The position numbers and the translations under genes were made by a program. Below, piece by piece: positions 1-8,317 of a stretch of DNA of 64,000 nt. The notes beneath the pieces are model-generated. The model searched no databases and was not told where the DNA came from. It worked only from the letters and a program-made list of their open reading frames with translations. Numbering within the stretch: the first letter of the stretch is position 1; each line of letters begins with the position of its first letter. Source of the stretch: Roseibium sp. MMSF_3412 (GTDB lineage Bacteria > Pseudomonadota > Alphaproteobacteria > Rhizobiales > Stappiaceae); the NCBI RefSeq assembly GCF_030733265.1, contig NZ_JASHJI010000007.1, forward strand, positions 1 to 64,000. Reading direction: 5' to 3'.

Positions 1-1350
1 CGCAACGCGGAACAAGGTTTTCTCATCAAAGTAGCGTCCGACGAGTTGCAGACCGATGGGAAGCCCTTCCGAATGCATGCCGCAGGGCATGGTCAGCGCG
101 GGGTGCCCGGTCATGTTGAAAAAGCTCGTGTAACGGGTGATCGCGTTGCCGATTGCCTCGTCGATGCCGTCGCGCCGGATGTTGACGGTTCCCACCTTCT
201 GCGCAATTTCAGGCGTCGCGGGTGTCAGTATGACATCGACCTGATCAAAAAGAGCGCTGGTCTGTTGCCGATAGGTTTCAATGAATCTCTTGGCTTTCAC
301 ATAGTGCTCCGCGAGGATGCACTGGCCAACGGCCAGCCCTGCCCGAAAGTCCGCGCTGTAAAGATCGCCGCGCGTTTCCAGGTAGGCGGAATGCGCGCTG
401 AGCGCCTCCGGCATCTGAACCGTAAGTGACACTGTCCGCGTCTGTTCCATGTCGGGAAGTGCCACAGGCACGAGCTCCGCTCCCCGGTGGACCAGATGGG
501 CTTTCACGCCCTCCAGTGCATCCAGTATCTGCGGGTCGCACCGGTCGAAGAAAAAATCGGCAGGTATGCCGACCTTGATACCGGAAATGCCGCGCCCGAA
601 CGCATCTGAACAGGTCTCGAACGGCAAGTTGACGGACGCGGGATCTTTCGGGTCGTGTCCGGAGATCGCCTCAAGCAAGTCGGCGCTGTCGGCGATCGTG
701 CGCGTGATGATGCCGACATGGTCGAGTGTCCAGCAATAGGGCACGATCCCGCTGGTCGGGACCCGGCCGATCGTCGGTTTCAGCCCGACAAGGCCGTTCA
801 GCGCAGCGGGTGCACGCACGGAGCCGCCGGTATCCGTGCCAAGCGCCGCCGGAACCAGGCCAAAGGCGACCGCTGCCGCCGACCCGCTCGAGGAACCACC
901 GGCCAATCGCGTGGTGTCGTAAGCATTGACGCACGTTCCGTAGACCTCGTTTTCGCCGGTCGCACCGTAGGCGAATTCATGAAGGTTGGTTTTCCCCATG
1001 CTCAACGCACCGGCGCCGCGCAGGCGGGTGATCACGAAGGCGTCCTCCCGGGCGATCCTGTCTTGGAAGACCCGCGATCCCGCGGTCGTTTTCACACCGG
1101 CAATGTCGATGAGATCCTTGCTGGCATAGGGAACGCCGGCGAGCGGTGTCCGCGACAGGTCGCTTCTTGACAGTGTTGCAGCTTTTTCCGCTGCCTCGGC
1201 CGCAGTCACGGTGATGAAGGCGCGGGAAACGGCATTGTGCCGTTCGATGCGTTCCGCAAAAACGGCAACGAGTTCCGGCACTGATATCTTGCCGGATGTC
1301 AGCAGCGTTCTGAGGGAGCGGATATCTTCGAAGGCGGGGTGCGTTGTCAT
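1..1350 (-). CDS. Amidase-signature family amidase (3' end beyond window)
   Basis: The minus strand reads open from an ATG at 1350 to the window edge, giving 450 residues with no stop. The amidase-signature core is clear: the catalytic Lys lies in YASKDL (about residue 78), the Ser-rich loop is GGSSSGS (151-157), and the nucleophile Ser is in GTDTGGSVR (about 177). These form the Ser-cisSer-Lys triad that hydrolyses amide bonds. The gene starts directly after the TAG stop of the 67-aa GatC/AtzG-like ORF, so the two are probably translationally coupled and may form a complex as AtzE/AtzG or GatA/GatC do. It is the last gene seen of a left-going operon with two M24 proteins. The family is certain; the substrate is unknown. 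The locus suggests an amide intermediate of an ectoine-like or carboxybiuret-like solute, which is inference. Confidence 0.9.
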   Translation of the reverse strand, partial: MTTHPAFEDIRSLRTLLTSGKISVPELVAVFAERIERHNAVSRAFITVTAAEAAEKAATLSRSDLSRTPLAGVPYASKDLIDIAGVKTTAGSRVFQDRIAREDAFVITRLRGAGALSMGKTNLHEFAYGATGENEVYGTCVNAYDTTRLAGGSSSGSAAAVAFGLVPAALGTDTGGSVRAPAALNGLVGLKPTIGRVPTSGIVPYCWTLDHVGIITRTIADSADLLEAISGHDPKDPASVNLPFETCSDAFGRGISGIKVGIPADFFFDRCDPQILDALEGVKAHLVHRGAELVPVALPDMEQTRTVSLTVQMPEALSAHSAYLETRGDLYSADFRAGLAVGQCILAEHYVKAKRFIETYRQQTSALFDQVDVILTPATPEIAQKVGTVNIRRDGIDEAIGNAITRYTSFFNMTGHPALTMPCGMHSEGLPIGLQLVGRYFDEKTLFRVA

Positions 1351-1554
1351 CTATCGTTTCTGTACACCGAGCGCCGGAGCCGTTGTGCCGAGATCCGTCT
1401 TGCGAAGAAGCTCCAGTTCTTCAAGCAGGTCCTGAAAGCCGGTAATGACTCCCATCTTCGGGTCGATCAGTTCATTCAGTTCCGCATCGGACCACTTATG
1501 GCTGGCCATCTGATCGCAGATGCCTTGCAAGGTCTGTTTCTGCAACGGTTTCAT
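1351..1554 (-). CDS. Small GatC/AtzG-like amidase partner (67 aa)
   Basis: This 67-aa ORF begins at an ATG with an AGGAG seven bases upstream and stops at the base before the amidase ATG. The predicted protein is mostly helical and ends with a DLGTTAPALGV-like tail. That recalls the 'xLDLGDTxPA' C-terminus common in GatC-like small proteins encoded beside amidase-signature enzymes, for example AtzG beside the 1-carboxybiuret hydrolase AtzE. In that system the small subunit stabilises the amidase, so the same role is inferred here. Position, ribosome site, size and tail motif support a real gene. The AtzG-type assignment comes from recall of the family, not from an alignment. Confidence 0.7.
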   Translation of the reverse strand: MKPLQKQTLQGICDQMASHKWSDAELNELIDPKMGVITGFQDLLEELELLRKTDLGTTAPALGVQKR

Positions 1555-1615
1555 CCTGGGTCTCCTGACAAGCCGGTTGAGAGCCGCATGTCCGCATTTG
1601 CCGCGGCCGCGCGTC

Positions 1616-2767
1616 TCAACGGATAATGAGGGTTTCTGGTGTTGTGTTGGTGAGAATTTCGGCGCCGTTCTCGGTCAGAAGAACAGTGTTGGAAACGAAG
1701 TAGTCGACAACGTCCGTGTTGGTAAACCAGCTATGTGCGTGAAACACCATGCCGGTCTCCAGCGTGCGTTCGGAGTTGGGAAAGAGCGACGTCACCATGG
1801 ACCCTCCTGTCCAGCTTGGTGGAAACCCGATGCCGACCATGTATCCGCAATGATGACGCTCATAGTCATGAAGACCGGCCGATACGGCAACCTCTCGCCA
1901 AGCATCATAGGCATCTCCGGCCTTGCCGCCCGGCGTCAAAGCGGCGCAGATCGCCTTCATTCCGGCGATTGCCAGTTCGGCGGATTGCTCCGCACCTTCC
2001 GGCGCGCTGCCGACATAGGCCAGCCGTCCCATCGGTGCCTGGTACTTGCGGAAGGCGGCGCATGTTTCCAGGAAGACGGCGTCTCCGTTCTGAAAGACCT
2101 CACCGCGCCAGGTGGTATGCTCTTCGCCGAGCCGTGTCGTGGGTCTGATAAAGGGGCCGAAGCCGGGATATTCGCTGCCTTCGCGGATCATCCGGTCATG
2201 ATATGCCGCGGCAATCTCGTAGTCGCTGGCCCCGTCGCGCACCGCCTCAATGGCTGCGAGGGTCCCGAGGTCCGCGGCGCGGGCCGCTTTTCTTGTGTAC
2301 TCGACCTCCAGTGCGGACTTAACCTGCCGCAGATCATCGGCAATGCCCGATGCGTCCACCCAATGCGCATCGCCTTGCTGGATCAGTTCCGCATGGCGCG
2401 GCGTCAGAAACAGGCTTCGTTTTTCAATACCGACACGACCGCCCTTCAGCCCGAGATCCGCGACCGCTTTGAGGACGGCATCTGAGAGTTCTTCGTCGTC
2501 CCGATGTCCGTAAAAGGCCGCGTTTTCGACCTGGTTGTCGACGGTGATCTTTTCCATGGCCCGGCAGCAAAGCGCCATTTCGCCGTTACGGTTGAGCACA
2601 AGGACGTGCGCGGCGAAGAACCCCCAGTGGTCCAGTCCGGTCAGCCAGTAGATGCTTTCCGGCACCGATATGAGGAGACCATCGAGACTGTTTTCGGCAA
2701 GTGCGGCGCAAGTGCGTTGCAGGCGTTGCTGGAGCTCGCTTGCCGGAAACGGTCTGGTGTTGTCCAT
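1616..2767 (-). CDS. M24 family creatinase/ectoine-hydrolase-like protein A
   Basis: A 383-aa protein with an N-terminal creatinase-type domain (about 1-150) and a C-terminal pita-bread M24 domain. The M24 metal ligands (Asp, Asp, His, Glu, Glu) appear replaced: FLETCAAFRKYQAP stands where the two Asp belong, and CGYMVGIGFPPSW stands where the GH motif belongs. A His in EEHTTWRG occupies the place of creatinase His232. This pattern, with CGYxxGIGFPPxW, is what I recall of EutD/DoeA ectoine hydrolases, which open a cyclic amidine without metal. It is transcribed with a second M24 protein and an amidase, divergently from an Ehu-type importer. A cyclic C-N hydrolase is likely; ectoine as substrate is plausible but unproven. 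The start ATG has a GAGAAG ribosome site. Confidence 0.85.
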   Translation of the reverse strand: MDNTRPFPASELQQRLQRTCAALAENSLDGLLISVPESIYWLTGLDHWGFFAAHVLVLNRNGEMALCCRAMEKITVDNQVENAAFYGHRDDEELSDAVLKAVADLGLKGGRVGIEKRSLFLTPRHAELIQQGDAHWVDASGIADDLRQVKSALEVEYTRKAARAADLGTLAAIEAVRDGASDYEIAAAYHDRMIREGSEYPGFGPFIRPTTRLGEEHTTWRGEVFQNGDAVFLETCAAFRKYQAPMGRLAYVGSAPEGAEQSAELAIAGMKAICAALTPGGKAGDAYDAWREVAVSAGLHDYERHHCGYMVGIGFPPSWTGGSMVTSLFPNSERTLETGMVFHAHSWFTNTDVVDYFVSNTVLLTENGAEILTNTTPETLIIR

Positions 2768-2818
2768 GTCTTCTCAGGTCCGTGTCATTCGATTGAAAGG
2801 ATGGGCTGCGCCTCGGCT

Positions 2819-3976
2819 TCAGTGTTTGCTCAGGAGGATCGTGCGCGGATATTCCGTGATGTATTCGCAGCCCGTGTCTGTAACGACAACGGAATCGCCT
2901 ATGCGGCCGGCAGTGACACCGTCGATTGAGATCCCGCCGTCGACGGCGAAGGTCATTCCGGGCCTGAGGACCGTCTTGTCGCCTTCTTTCAGTTCGGGCG
3001 CCTCGAGATAGGCGACACCGATCGACCTGCCGGTCCGGTAGCCTGTCTGGTACCCGCGCGCGCGATAGACATCGTTGGCGGCCATGGCGACCTCTTCGGC
3101 CAGAACTCCCGGGCGTATGGCTGCAATTGCTGCCTGTTGCGCCGCAATGGCGGCCTCCTGCACGTCACGCGCCTGGTCGGTGACATCGCCAATATGAAAC
3201 ATCCGGTCGAAGCCGAGCTTGTATTGCTTGAACTGGGCCATGTTGCAGAAGCAGAAATAGACCGGGTCAAATTTTTCGTACGCCCTGACGCCGGCGCGCC
3301 TGTGGACCATGGAGGTGTCTGCGCCGCTCTGCAGGATCTGCAGGTTGTGGATCATCGGTGACACGAAACGGTCCCAGCCCTTGCCGGTCAAAAAGCCCGC
3401 AGCCTTTTTCGACCCGGCCTCGATCACGGCGAGGGCGGATTCATACTCCTGTGCGCCTTCGCTCAGGGACTCGTGCGCCGCCAGCATCATTGCGCCCGCG
3501 ATCTCTCCGGCTTCCTTCATGACACCGATCTCGAAATCCGTCTTGATCATGCGCATGTCTGCCAGGACCCGGGAAATGTCCCTGAGCGGCACATCGGCGA
3601 AGCTGTCATCGAGGAAGTTGCGGACAAGTGCGGGAACGGAAGTCCGCTCGATCCATATTTCGTTCGGGATGCTTCCGATCACCTCGGAAAGCACGCGTCC
3701 CCAACTGCGCTGTCCGGCATCTTCCCAGACCCTGATTTCCGTGACCCAGGTCATCGCGGCCACCATCTCGCTTTCCATCAGGGGCGTGATGACTGTCGGC
3801 GCGCTGTCCGCGCGGACGACCAGCAGGGTGGGGCGGCCGAATTCGATGCCCAGATAACCCCAGAACCCGGCGAGATAGGCAATCGAGCTTTCGTCGGTGA
3901 ACACCGCGAGTTCAATCTCTTCATCGCGCATGCGTTGCTGCAGTTCCGCGGTCTTCTGCTTTGCATGTTCCAGCAT
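2819..3976 (-). CDS. M24 family creatinase/Xaa-Pro-peptidase-like protein B
   Basis: A 385-aa paralogue of the downstream M24 protein, separated from it by only 51 bases, and the first gene of the left-going operon. The two-domain layout is kept. In the C-terminal domain a His in MVHRRAG lies where creatinase has its catalytic His. The first metal Asp region reads YFCFCNMAQFKQY, the GH motif reads GRSIGVAY, and the late acidic positions read FAVDGG and GRIGDS, so the metal site looks degenerate. It is clearly diverged from protein A, which suggests a second hydrolytic step or a heteromeric enzyme rather than a recent duplicate. AAGGAA precedes the ATG at 3976. The family is secure; function is unknown. 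Confidence 0.85.
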   Translation of the reverse strand: MLEHAKQKTAELQQRMRDEEIELAVFTDESSIAYLAGFWGYLGIEFGRPTLLVVRADSAPTVITPLMESEMVAAMTWVTEIRVWEDAGQRSWGRVLSEVIGSIPNEIWIERTSVPALVRNFLDDSFADVPLRDISRVLADMRMIKTDFEIGVMKEAGEIAGAMMLAAHESLSEGAQEYESALAVIEAGSKKAAGFLTGKGWDRFVSPMIHNLQILQSGADTSMVHRRAGVRAYEKFDPVYFCFCNMAQFKQYKLGFDRMFHIGDVTDQARDVQEAAIAAQQAAIAAIRPGVLAEEVAMAANDVYRARGYQTGYRTGRSIGVAYLEAPELKEGDKTVLRPGMTFAVDGGISIDGVTAGRIGDSVVVTDTGCEYITEYPRTILLSKH

Positions 3977-4163
3977 TCAGACGTTCCTTTTCCGGCCGTT
4001 GCCGCAGGTCTTTCGTTGGATGGACTGTTCGCGCTTTTGAAACGGAAGCAACCGAACAGTCCGGCTGGCGTCAAGCACGGTTTCGAGAGCATGTGACATG
4101 TGCGTGTCCCCCTTTCCAAGTCGGTGGCGAAAGCGTGGACGCAAGGAGCGCGCGCGTCTTGAT

Positions 4164-4179
4164 TTGGTGTACCTTTAGA
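4164..4179. promoter_or_regulatory. GGTGTACC element, copy 1 (putative GntR operator)
   Basis: TTGGTGTACCTTTAGA. It matches copy 2 at 4289 in 14 of 16 positions. Its GTNTAC core fits the GntR/FadR-type half-site consensus. It lies about 190 bases upstream of the M24 protein B start, where that gene's promoter should be. Binding by the local GntR protein is inferred. Confidence 0.5.
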
Positions 4180-4270
4180 TAAATCATGGCAAGGCCACAA
4201 GAAAAATCGACATGAAATACGCAAAAATTTCCAGAAAACTATCAATTAATCAGATTGATGGAGCTGTCTG

Positions 4271-4304
4271 TTGCAAGTGTAAGGAGAATTGGTATACCTT
4301 TATA
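4271..4304 (+). promoter_or_regulatory. Putative ehuB promoter with GGTATACC operator, copy 2
   Basis: TTGCAA (4271-4276) and TATACC (4293-4298) are spaced by 16 bases and can serve as -35 and -10. The -10 lies inside TTGGTATACCTTTATA (4289-4304), whose GGTATACC is a perfect 8-base palindrome and repeats the element at 4164. A repressor bound here would block the promoter. The start of ehuB is 42 bases downstream. Confidence 0.5.
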
Positions 4305-4345
4305 GTGTTGGGGGATCTAACGCCTTCACACAAGGGAACAGACCT

Positions 4346-5188
4346 ATGACAAAATTTGGAAAGTCGATTACCGCTGCCATCATGCTGATGGGGGCAGTGT
4401 CTGTCGCCTCTGCCGGCCCAATACAGGACCGCATCGATGCGGGCGAACCTATTCGCATCGGATTTGCGAACGAAATTCCCTGGGCCTATCCGGGAGACGG
4501 CAACGCGCCTCTTGGATTTGCCAATGTGCATGCTCTCGGTGTTCTGAAGGCGATGGGCTACGAAAACATCGAACCGGTTGTCACGGAGTGGGGCGGGTTG
4601 ATCCCGGGTTTGAAGGCAGGCCGCTTCGATATCATTACCGGTGGCATGTACATTATCGGCAGCCGCTGCGAGAACATCTCGTTTTCCGAGCCGATGGGCA
4701 TCTTTGGCGACGCATTTCTGGTCGAGGCAGGCAATCCCAAGAACATAAACAGCTATGCCGACATCAAGGACAGCGGATCGCTCATGGTGACGGGTGCCGG
4801 CTACAACACGGTTGAGGCGGCCAAGAAAGAGGGGGTTGAAGACAGCCGGATCATGCAGGTGCCAGGGCCGACCGAAATCCTCGCAGCCATGCGCGCGGGC
4901 CGCGCGGATGCAGGTGCCGCCACCTATTTCACGCTGCTTGGTCTTGCCGAACAGTCTGACGGCAAACTCGAGGTGACCGACCCGAACGAGTTGCCGGACT
5001 GGACGAAGAATTGGGTGGGTATCGGTTTCCGTTCGGACGACAGTGACTTCCTGAAGGCCTTCAACGCGGCGCAGGCCGACTATCTTGGAAGTGATGCAAT
5101 GCTTCAGGCCGTAGCTCCCTTCAAATATGGAAAATCCCAATTGCCGGACCCAGGCGTGAAGACCGAATGGATTTGCGCAAACCGCTAA
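4346..5188 (+). CDS. ehuB: EhuB-type ectoine/hydroxyectoine-like ABC substrate-binding protein
   Basis: A 280-aa periplasmic solute-binding protein of the polar-amino-acid family (SBP type 3). The chosen ATG has AAGGGA upstream and gives an N-terminal signal peptide (MTKFGKSITAAIMLMGAVSV, cleavage near ASAGP). The mature part starts with an IRIGFANEIPWAY strand and keeps the GGLIPGLKAGRFDII region typical of the family. Overall character matches what I know as EhuB, which binds ectoine and hydroxyectoine. It heads an ehuB-C-D-A operon, the order known from Sinorhizobium. Because the neighbouring enzymes are not the standard ectoine set, the true ligand could be a related compatible solute. 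Regulation is probably through the palindrome at 4289. Confidence 0.85.
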   Translation: MTKFGKSITAAIMLMGAVSVASAGPIQDRIDAGEPIRIGFANEIPWAYPGDGNAPLGFANVHALGVLKAMGYENIEPVVTEWGGLIPGLKAGRFDIITGGMYIIGSRCENISFSEPMGIFGDAFLVEAGNPKNINSYADIKDSGSLMVTGAGYNTVEAAKKEGVEDSRIMQVPGPTEILAAMRAGRADAGAATYFTLLGLAEQSDGKLEVTDPNELPDWTKNWVGIGFRSDDSDFLKAFNAAQADYLGSDAMLQAVAPFKYGKSQLPDPGVKTEWICANR

Positions 5189-5242
5189 CCTGCAAGGGCG
5201 GGGTGGTTGCCCCGCCTTCTCGAGCCGATTGTCGGAGGTGGC

Positions 5243-5908
5243 ATGGCTTACTTGGAGTTCCTTGCCGAATTCGGCAGCCGTTTTTTGGACGGGTCACTCA
5301 TCACGGTTGCACAATTCCTGCTGTCCGCGGCGCTGGCTATCGCCATTGCATTGGGCTTCGGGCTTCTGAAACTGGCGCGGCACTGGGTCGTGCGCGGTGT
5401 CGCCACCCTCTACATCGAACTGTTCCGGGGTACCTCGCTTCTCGTACAACTCTACTGGATCTTCTTCGTTTTGCCTCTCTTCGGTCTGACGCTGGAGAAA
5501 TTCACGGCGGGTTTCCTGGCCGTTGGCATGAATCTCGGTGCCTATGGCGCAGAACTTGTACGGGGAGCGGTCCGGTCCGTGCCGAAAGGGCAGTGGGAAG
5601 CAGCCTACGCGCTTTCGATGTCACCGGCGCGGCGCATGTGGCGCATCATTCTTCCGCAGGCCTTGGTGATCATGCTGCCGGGATGGGGCAACCTGCTGAT
5701 CGAACTGCTCAAGGCAACAGCGCTGGTTTCTCTGATTTCAGTTACCGATCTCATGTTCGAGGCGAAGCAGGTCAACAGCACGACCTTTCTCTCCATTCAG
5801 GCGTTCGGGACCGCTCTGGTGATCTACTACGTTTTTGCACGGTTCCTTTTGACGCCCGCGATGCGACGCCTTGAGTTGTCAATGGCGCGCCGGATCGGAA
5901 AGGCCTGA
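5243..5908 (+). CDS. ehuC: EhuC-type ABC permease
   Basis: A 221-aa inner-membrane permease of the His/Glu/Gln/Arg/opine family (HisM/GlnP type). The ATG at 5243 is preferred because GGAGG lies just before it. Several hydrophobic helices are visible, and the EAA loop that contacts the ATPase reads EAAYALSMSPARRMWRIILP (about 125-145). It is four bases upstream of the second permease gene, so the pair forms the transmembrane heterodimer that serves EhuB and EhuA. Family assignment is firm; the ectoine specificity carries over from the operon context. Confidence 0.88.
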   Translation: MAYLEFLAEFGSRFLDGSLITVAQFLLSAALAIAIALGFGLLKLARHWVVRGVATLYIELFRGTSLLVQLYWIFFVLPLFGLTLEKFTAGFLAVGMNLGAYGAELVRGAVRSVPKGQWEAAYALSMSPARRMWRIILPQALVIMLPGWGNLLIELLKATALVSLISVTDLMFEAKQVNSTTFLSIQAFGTALVIYYVFARFLLTPAMRRLELSMARRIGKA

Positions 5909-5912
5909 AACG

Positions 5913-6581
5913 ATGTTTGACTGGCGATGGGATTTTGCCTGGGAAATTCTGCCTCGTCTCATCGTGGCGACGGGCAACACGCTGATCGCGGCAGGTGCCG
6001 GTTACCTGATTGCCATCGTGCTCGGCCTGGTTCTTGCGCTGGCGCAGCGAACGCCGCTTCGTTCCCTGTCCTGGATCGTGCGCGAATTCGTCGAGTTCAT
6101 AAGGTCCACGCCCCTCGTGCTGCAGATCTTCTTCGTGTTTTACGTCGGACCGCAATTCGGCGTTCGGCTGGATCCCTGGACTGCGGGAATGATCGCGATC
6201 GGCCTGCACTATTCCGCATACCTGTCGGAGGTCTATCGGGGTGGGTTTGAAGCCGTTCCGAAGGGGCAATGGGAAGCGTGCACATCCTTAAGCATGTCCA
6301 TGCGCCAGACCTATGTCCGCGTCATCATCCCGCAAGCACTTCCACCCTCGGTCGCCGGCATGGGCAACTATCTCGTCGGAATATTCAAGGACACACCGAT
6401 GCTTTCCGTCATCGGGGTTGCCGAACTCATGCATGCCGCCAATGCAATTGGTTCCGAGAATTACCGTTTCCTGGAGCCGTTCACGCTGGTCGGAATCATT
6501 TTCCTGGCGATTTCGCTGCCCTCCGCCGGTCTGATCAAGCTGTTCGAAAGCTGGGTGCGCCGCAGGATTGGAATTGATTGA
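5913..6581 (+). CDS. ehuD: EhuD-type ABC permease
   Basis: A 222-aa partner permease. It has the same fold as EhuC, with an EAA loop of the form EACTSLSMSMRQTYVRVIIP and multiple membrane helices. The ATG at 5913 follows the ehuC stop by four bases. Its TGA stop overlaps the ATPase ATG (TGATG), a sign of translational coupling. It forms the second half of the membrane channel of the Ehu-type importer. Confidence 0.88.
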   Translation: MFDWRWDFAWEILPRLIVATGNTLIAAGAGYLIAIVLGLVLALAQRTPLRSLSWIVREFVEFIRSTPLVLQIFFVFYVGPQFGVRLDPWTAGMIAIGLHYSAYLSEVYRGGFEAVPKGQWEACTSLSMSMRQTYVRVIIPQALPPSVAGMGNYLVGIFKDTPMLSVIGVAELMHAANAIGSENYRFLEPFTLVGIIFLAISLPSAGLIKLFESWVRRRIGID

Positions 6582-7393
6582 TGGACACACTGACTGCCTA
6601 TCCGCTGAAACTGGATGGAACAGATGTTCCCATGGTCCGGTTCATGAACGTTACCAAGAAGTACGGTGCCCTGACCGTTCTTGAAAATCTGAATCTCGAC
6701 ATTGCCGAAGGAGAGATGGTCTCCATCATCGGTCCATCCGGCTCCGGCAAGACAACGGTCCTGCGCATGTTGATGCTGGAGCAGATCAACAGCGGCGTTA
6801 TCTATGTAGATGGCAGGCCGCTCACACACATGAACAAGAACGGAGCTCTGGTTCCCGCAGACCGGCGATACCTTCGTACGGCGCGCGAGCCAATCGGCAT
6901 GTGCTTCCAGCACTTCAACCTCTTTCCGCATATGACGGCGCTGCAAAACTGCATGGAGGGTCCGGTCCAGGTCCTCGGTTTGACGAAACGGGAAGCGCGC
7001 GAGCGCTCAGAAGAACTGCTGGAGTTGGTCGGCATGAGCGAGAAACGCGATCAGCATCCTTCGCGCCTGTCCGGCGGGCAACAGCAGCGGGTGGCCATCG
7101 CGCGTGCACTCGCCATGCGCCCCAAGGTCATGCTCTTCGATGAGGTCACGTCAGCCCTTGACCCGGAAGTGATCGGTGAAGTCACAAATGTCATTCGAAA
7201 GCTCGTCTCCGAACACAGCCTGACCATGCTCATGGTGACTCACCAGATGGGGTTCGCGCGCGACATATCGGACCGCATCTGCTTCTTTTTTGGTGGAAGG
7301 ATTGAAGAGCAGGGAACGCCGGATGAACTCTTCGGCAATCCGAAAAGGGAGCGCACGCAGCAATTTCTGAGCGCCGTGAAATCGGCAGACTGA
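6581..7393 (+). CDS. ehuA: EhuA-type ABC ATPase
   Basis: A 270-aa nucleotide-binding subunit. Walker A is GPSGSGKTT (about 50-58), the Q-loop is in CFQHFNLFPH, the signature is LSGGQQQRVAIARAL, and Walker B is VMLFDEVTSALDPE, with the switch His in VTHQMGF. All motifs are intact, so it is predicted active in energising import by EhuC/D. It starts one base into the ehuD stop codon. A TTG three bases upstream is also possible, but the ATG is preferred. The assignment to the polar amino acid/ectoine ATPase group follows from motif style and operon. Confidence 0.9.
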   Translation: MDTLTAYPLKLDGTDVPMVRFMNVTKKYGALTVLENLNLDIAEGEMVSIIGPSGSGKTTVLRMLMLEQINSGVIYVDGRPLTHMNKNGALVPADRRYLRTAREPIGMCFQHFNLFPHMTALQNCMEGPVQVLGLTKREARERSEELLELVGMSEKRDQHPSRLSGGQQQRVAIARALAMRPKVMLFDEVTSALDPEVIGEVTNVIRKLVSEHSLTMLMVTHQMGFARDISDRICFFFGGRIEEQGTPDELFGNPKRERTQQFLSAVKSAD

Positions 7394-7415
7394 TCGCAGC
7401 CACTTGGGGGCAAAC

Positions 7416-8222
7416 ATGTTGAAGATCGGCATTGCCGGAACGGGTGCGATTGGTCTGGCTGTTGCAAGAGCCATGAGCGAAGGCGGTATCCCGGGATGCA
7501 AATTGGTGGCCATTTCGGCCCGTAATGCGGAGCGCGCCAATGAGATCGCCCGCGCGATTCCGGTCCCGGTTCGTTTCCTGACGTTTGCGGGGCTCGCGGA
7601 AGAATGCGATGTCATCGTTGAGGCATTGCCTCCTGAAAAATTCGGGTGCCTGGCCCGGCCAGTCCTTGAAAACGGCAAAGTTCTGGTTGCCTTGTCGGCA
7701 AGCCAGTTGCTTGGGCGCGACGACCTGATCGATCTGGCTGCCGGGGCAGGCGGACGTATTCTCGTTCCCTCCGGTGCGATGCTTGGCCTCGACGCCATCA
7801 AGGCCGTCAGCCAGGGCAAGATCACGTCAATCACGATCGAGACACGCAAGCCCGTCGCCGGTCTTGTGAATGCGCCGTATCTTCATAAAAACGGTCTTGA
7901 TCTGGCAGGCATTACCGAGGCGGTGTGCATCCTCGCAGGATCTGTGACGGAAGTTGCCCGCGAGTTTCCGGCCAACGTGAATGTGGCAGCTGCACTCAGC
8001 CTTGCCGGGATCGGCCCGAACCGGTCGCGCATGGAGATTTGGGCGGATCCGGCCTTGAACCGCAACATGCACACGGTCAGGGTTGCCTCCGACAGTTCCG
8101 ATTTCACCATGCAGATCCAGAATCGGCCGAGCGTGGAAAATCCGGCGACTGGCCGGATCACCCCTCAAAGCGTGATTGCACTCTTGAAAGACCTCACTGC
8201 GGTCATGAGGATCGGCACCTGA
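7416..8222 (+). CDS. Aspartate dehydrogenase-like NAD(P)-dependent oxidoreductase
   Basis: A 268-aa protein of the L-aspartate dehydrogenase (AspDH, DUF108) family. The N-terminus is a Rossmann fold with GIAGTGAIG as the dinucleotide loop. The C-terminal domain carries the family hallmarks WADPALNRNMHTV and NRPSVENPATGRITPQSV, including the conserved His of the NxH motif. AspDH interconverts L-aspartate with oxaloacetate and ammonia. Here it follows the ATPase by 22 bases in the importer operon, so a role at the end of the catabolic route, turning a product into oxaloacetate, is more likely than NAD synthesis. The ATG at 7416 has TGGGGG upstream. The aspartate substrate is inferred from family. 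Confidence 0.8.
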   Translation: MLKIGIAGTGAIGLAVARAMSEGGIPGCKLVAISARNAERANEIARAIPVPVRFLTFAGLAEECDVIVEALPPEKFGCLARPVLENGKVLVALSASQLLGRDDLIDLAAGAGGRILVPSGAMLGLDAIKAVSQGKITSITIETRKPVAGLVNAPYLHKNGLDLAGITEAVCILAGSVTEVAREFPANVNVAAALSLAGIGPNRSRMEIWADPALNRNMHTVRVASDSSDFTMQIQNRPSVENPATGRITPQSVIALLKDLTAVMRIGT

Positions 8223-8317
8223 CAAAGCCAAAATTGGCAAGCGATGCTTGTAACAAACACGCGCCTGTGCTGTGAACTTCCTGAAAACATAAACCATCAC
8301 GGCGCTCGGAAAACCCG

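Larger units (their letters stand above)
3977..4345. promoter_or_regulatory. Divergent promoter region of the importer/M24 locus
   Basis: This 369-base AT-rich stretch separates the left-going M24/amidase operon from the right-going ehuB operon and holds no plausible gene. It must carry both promoters. Two near-identical elements, listed separately, lie at its two promoter-proximal ends, which suggests coordinated control by the GntR regulator encoded at 8318. Confidence 0.7.
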
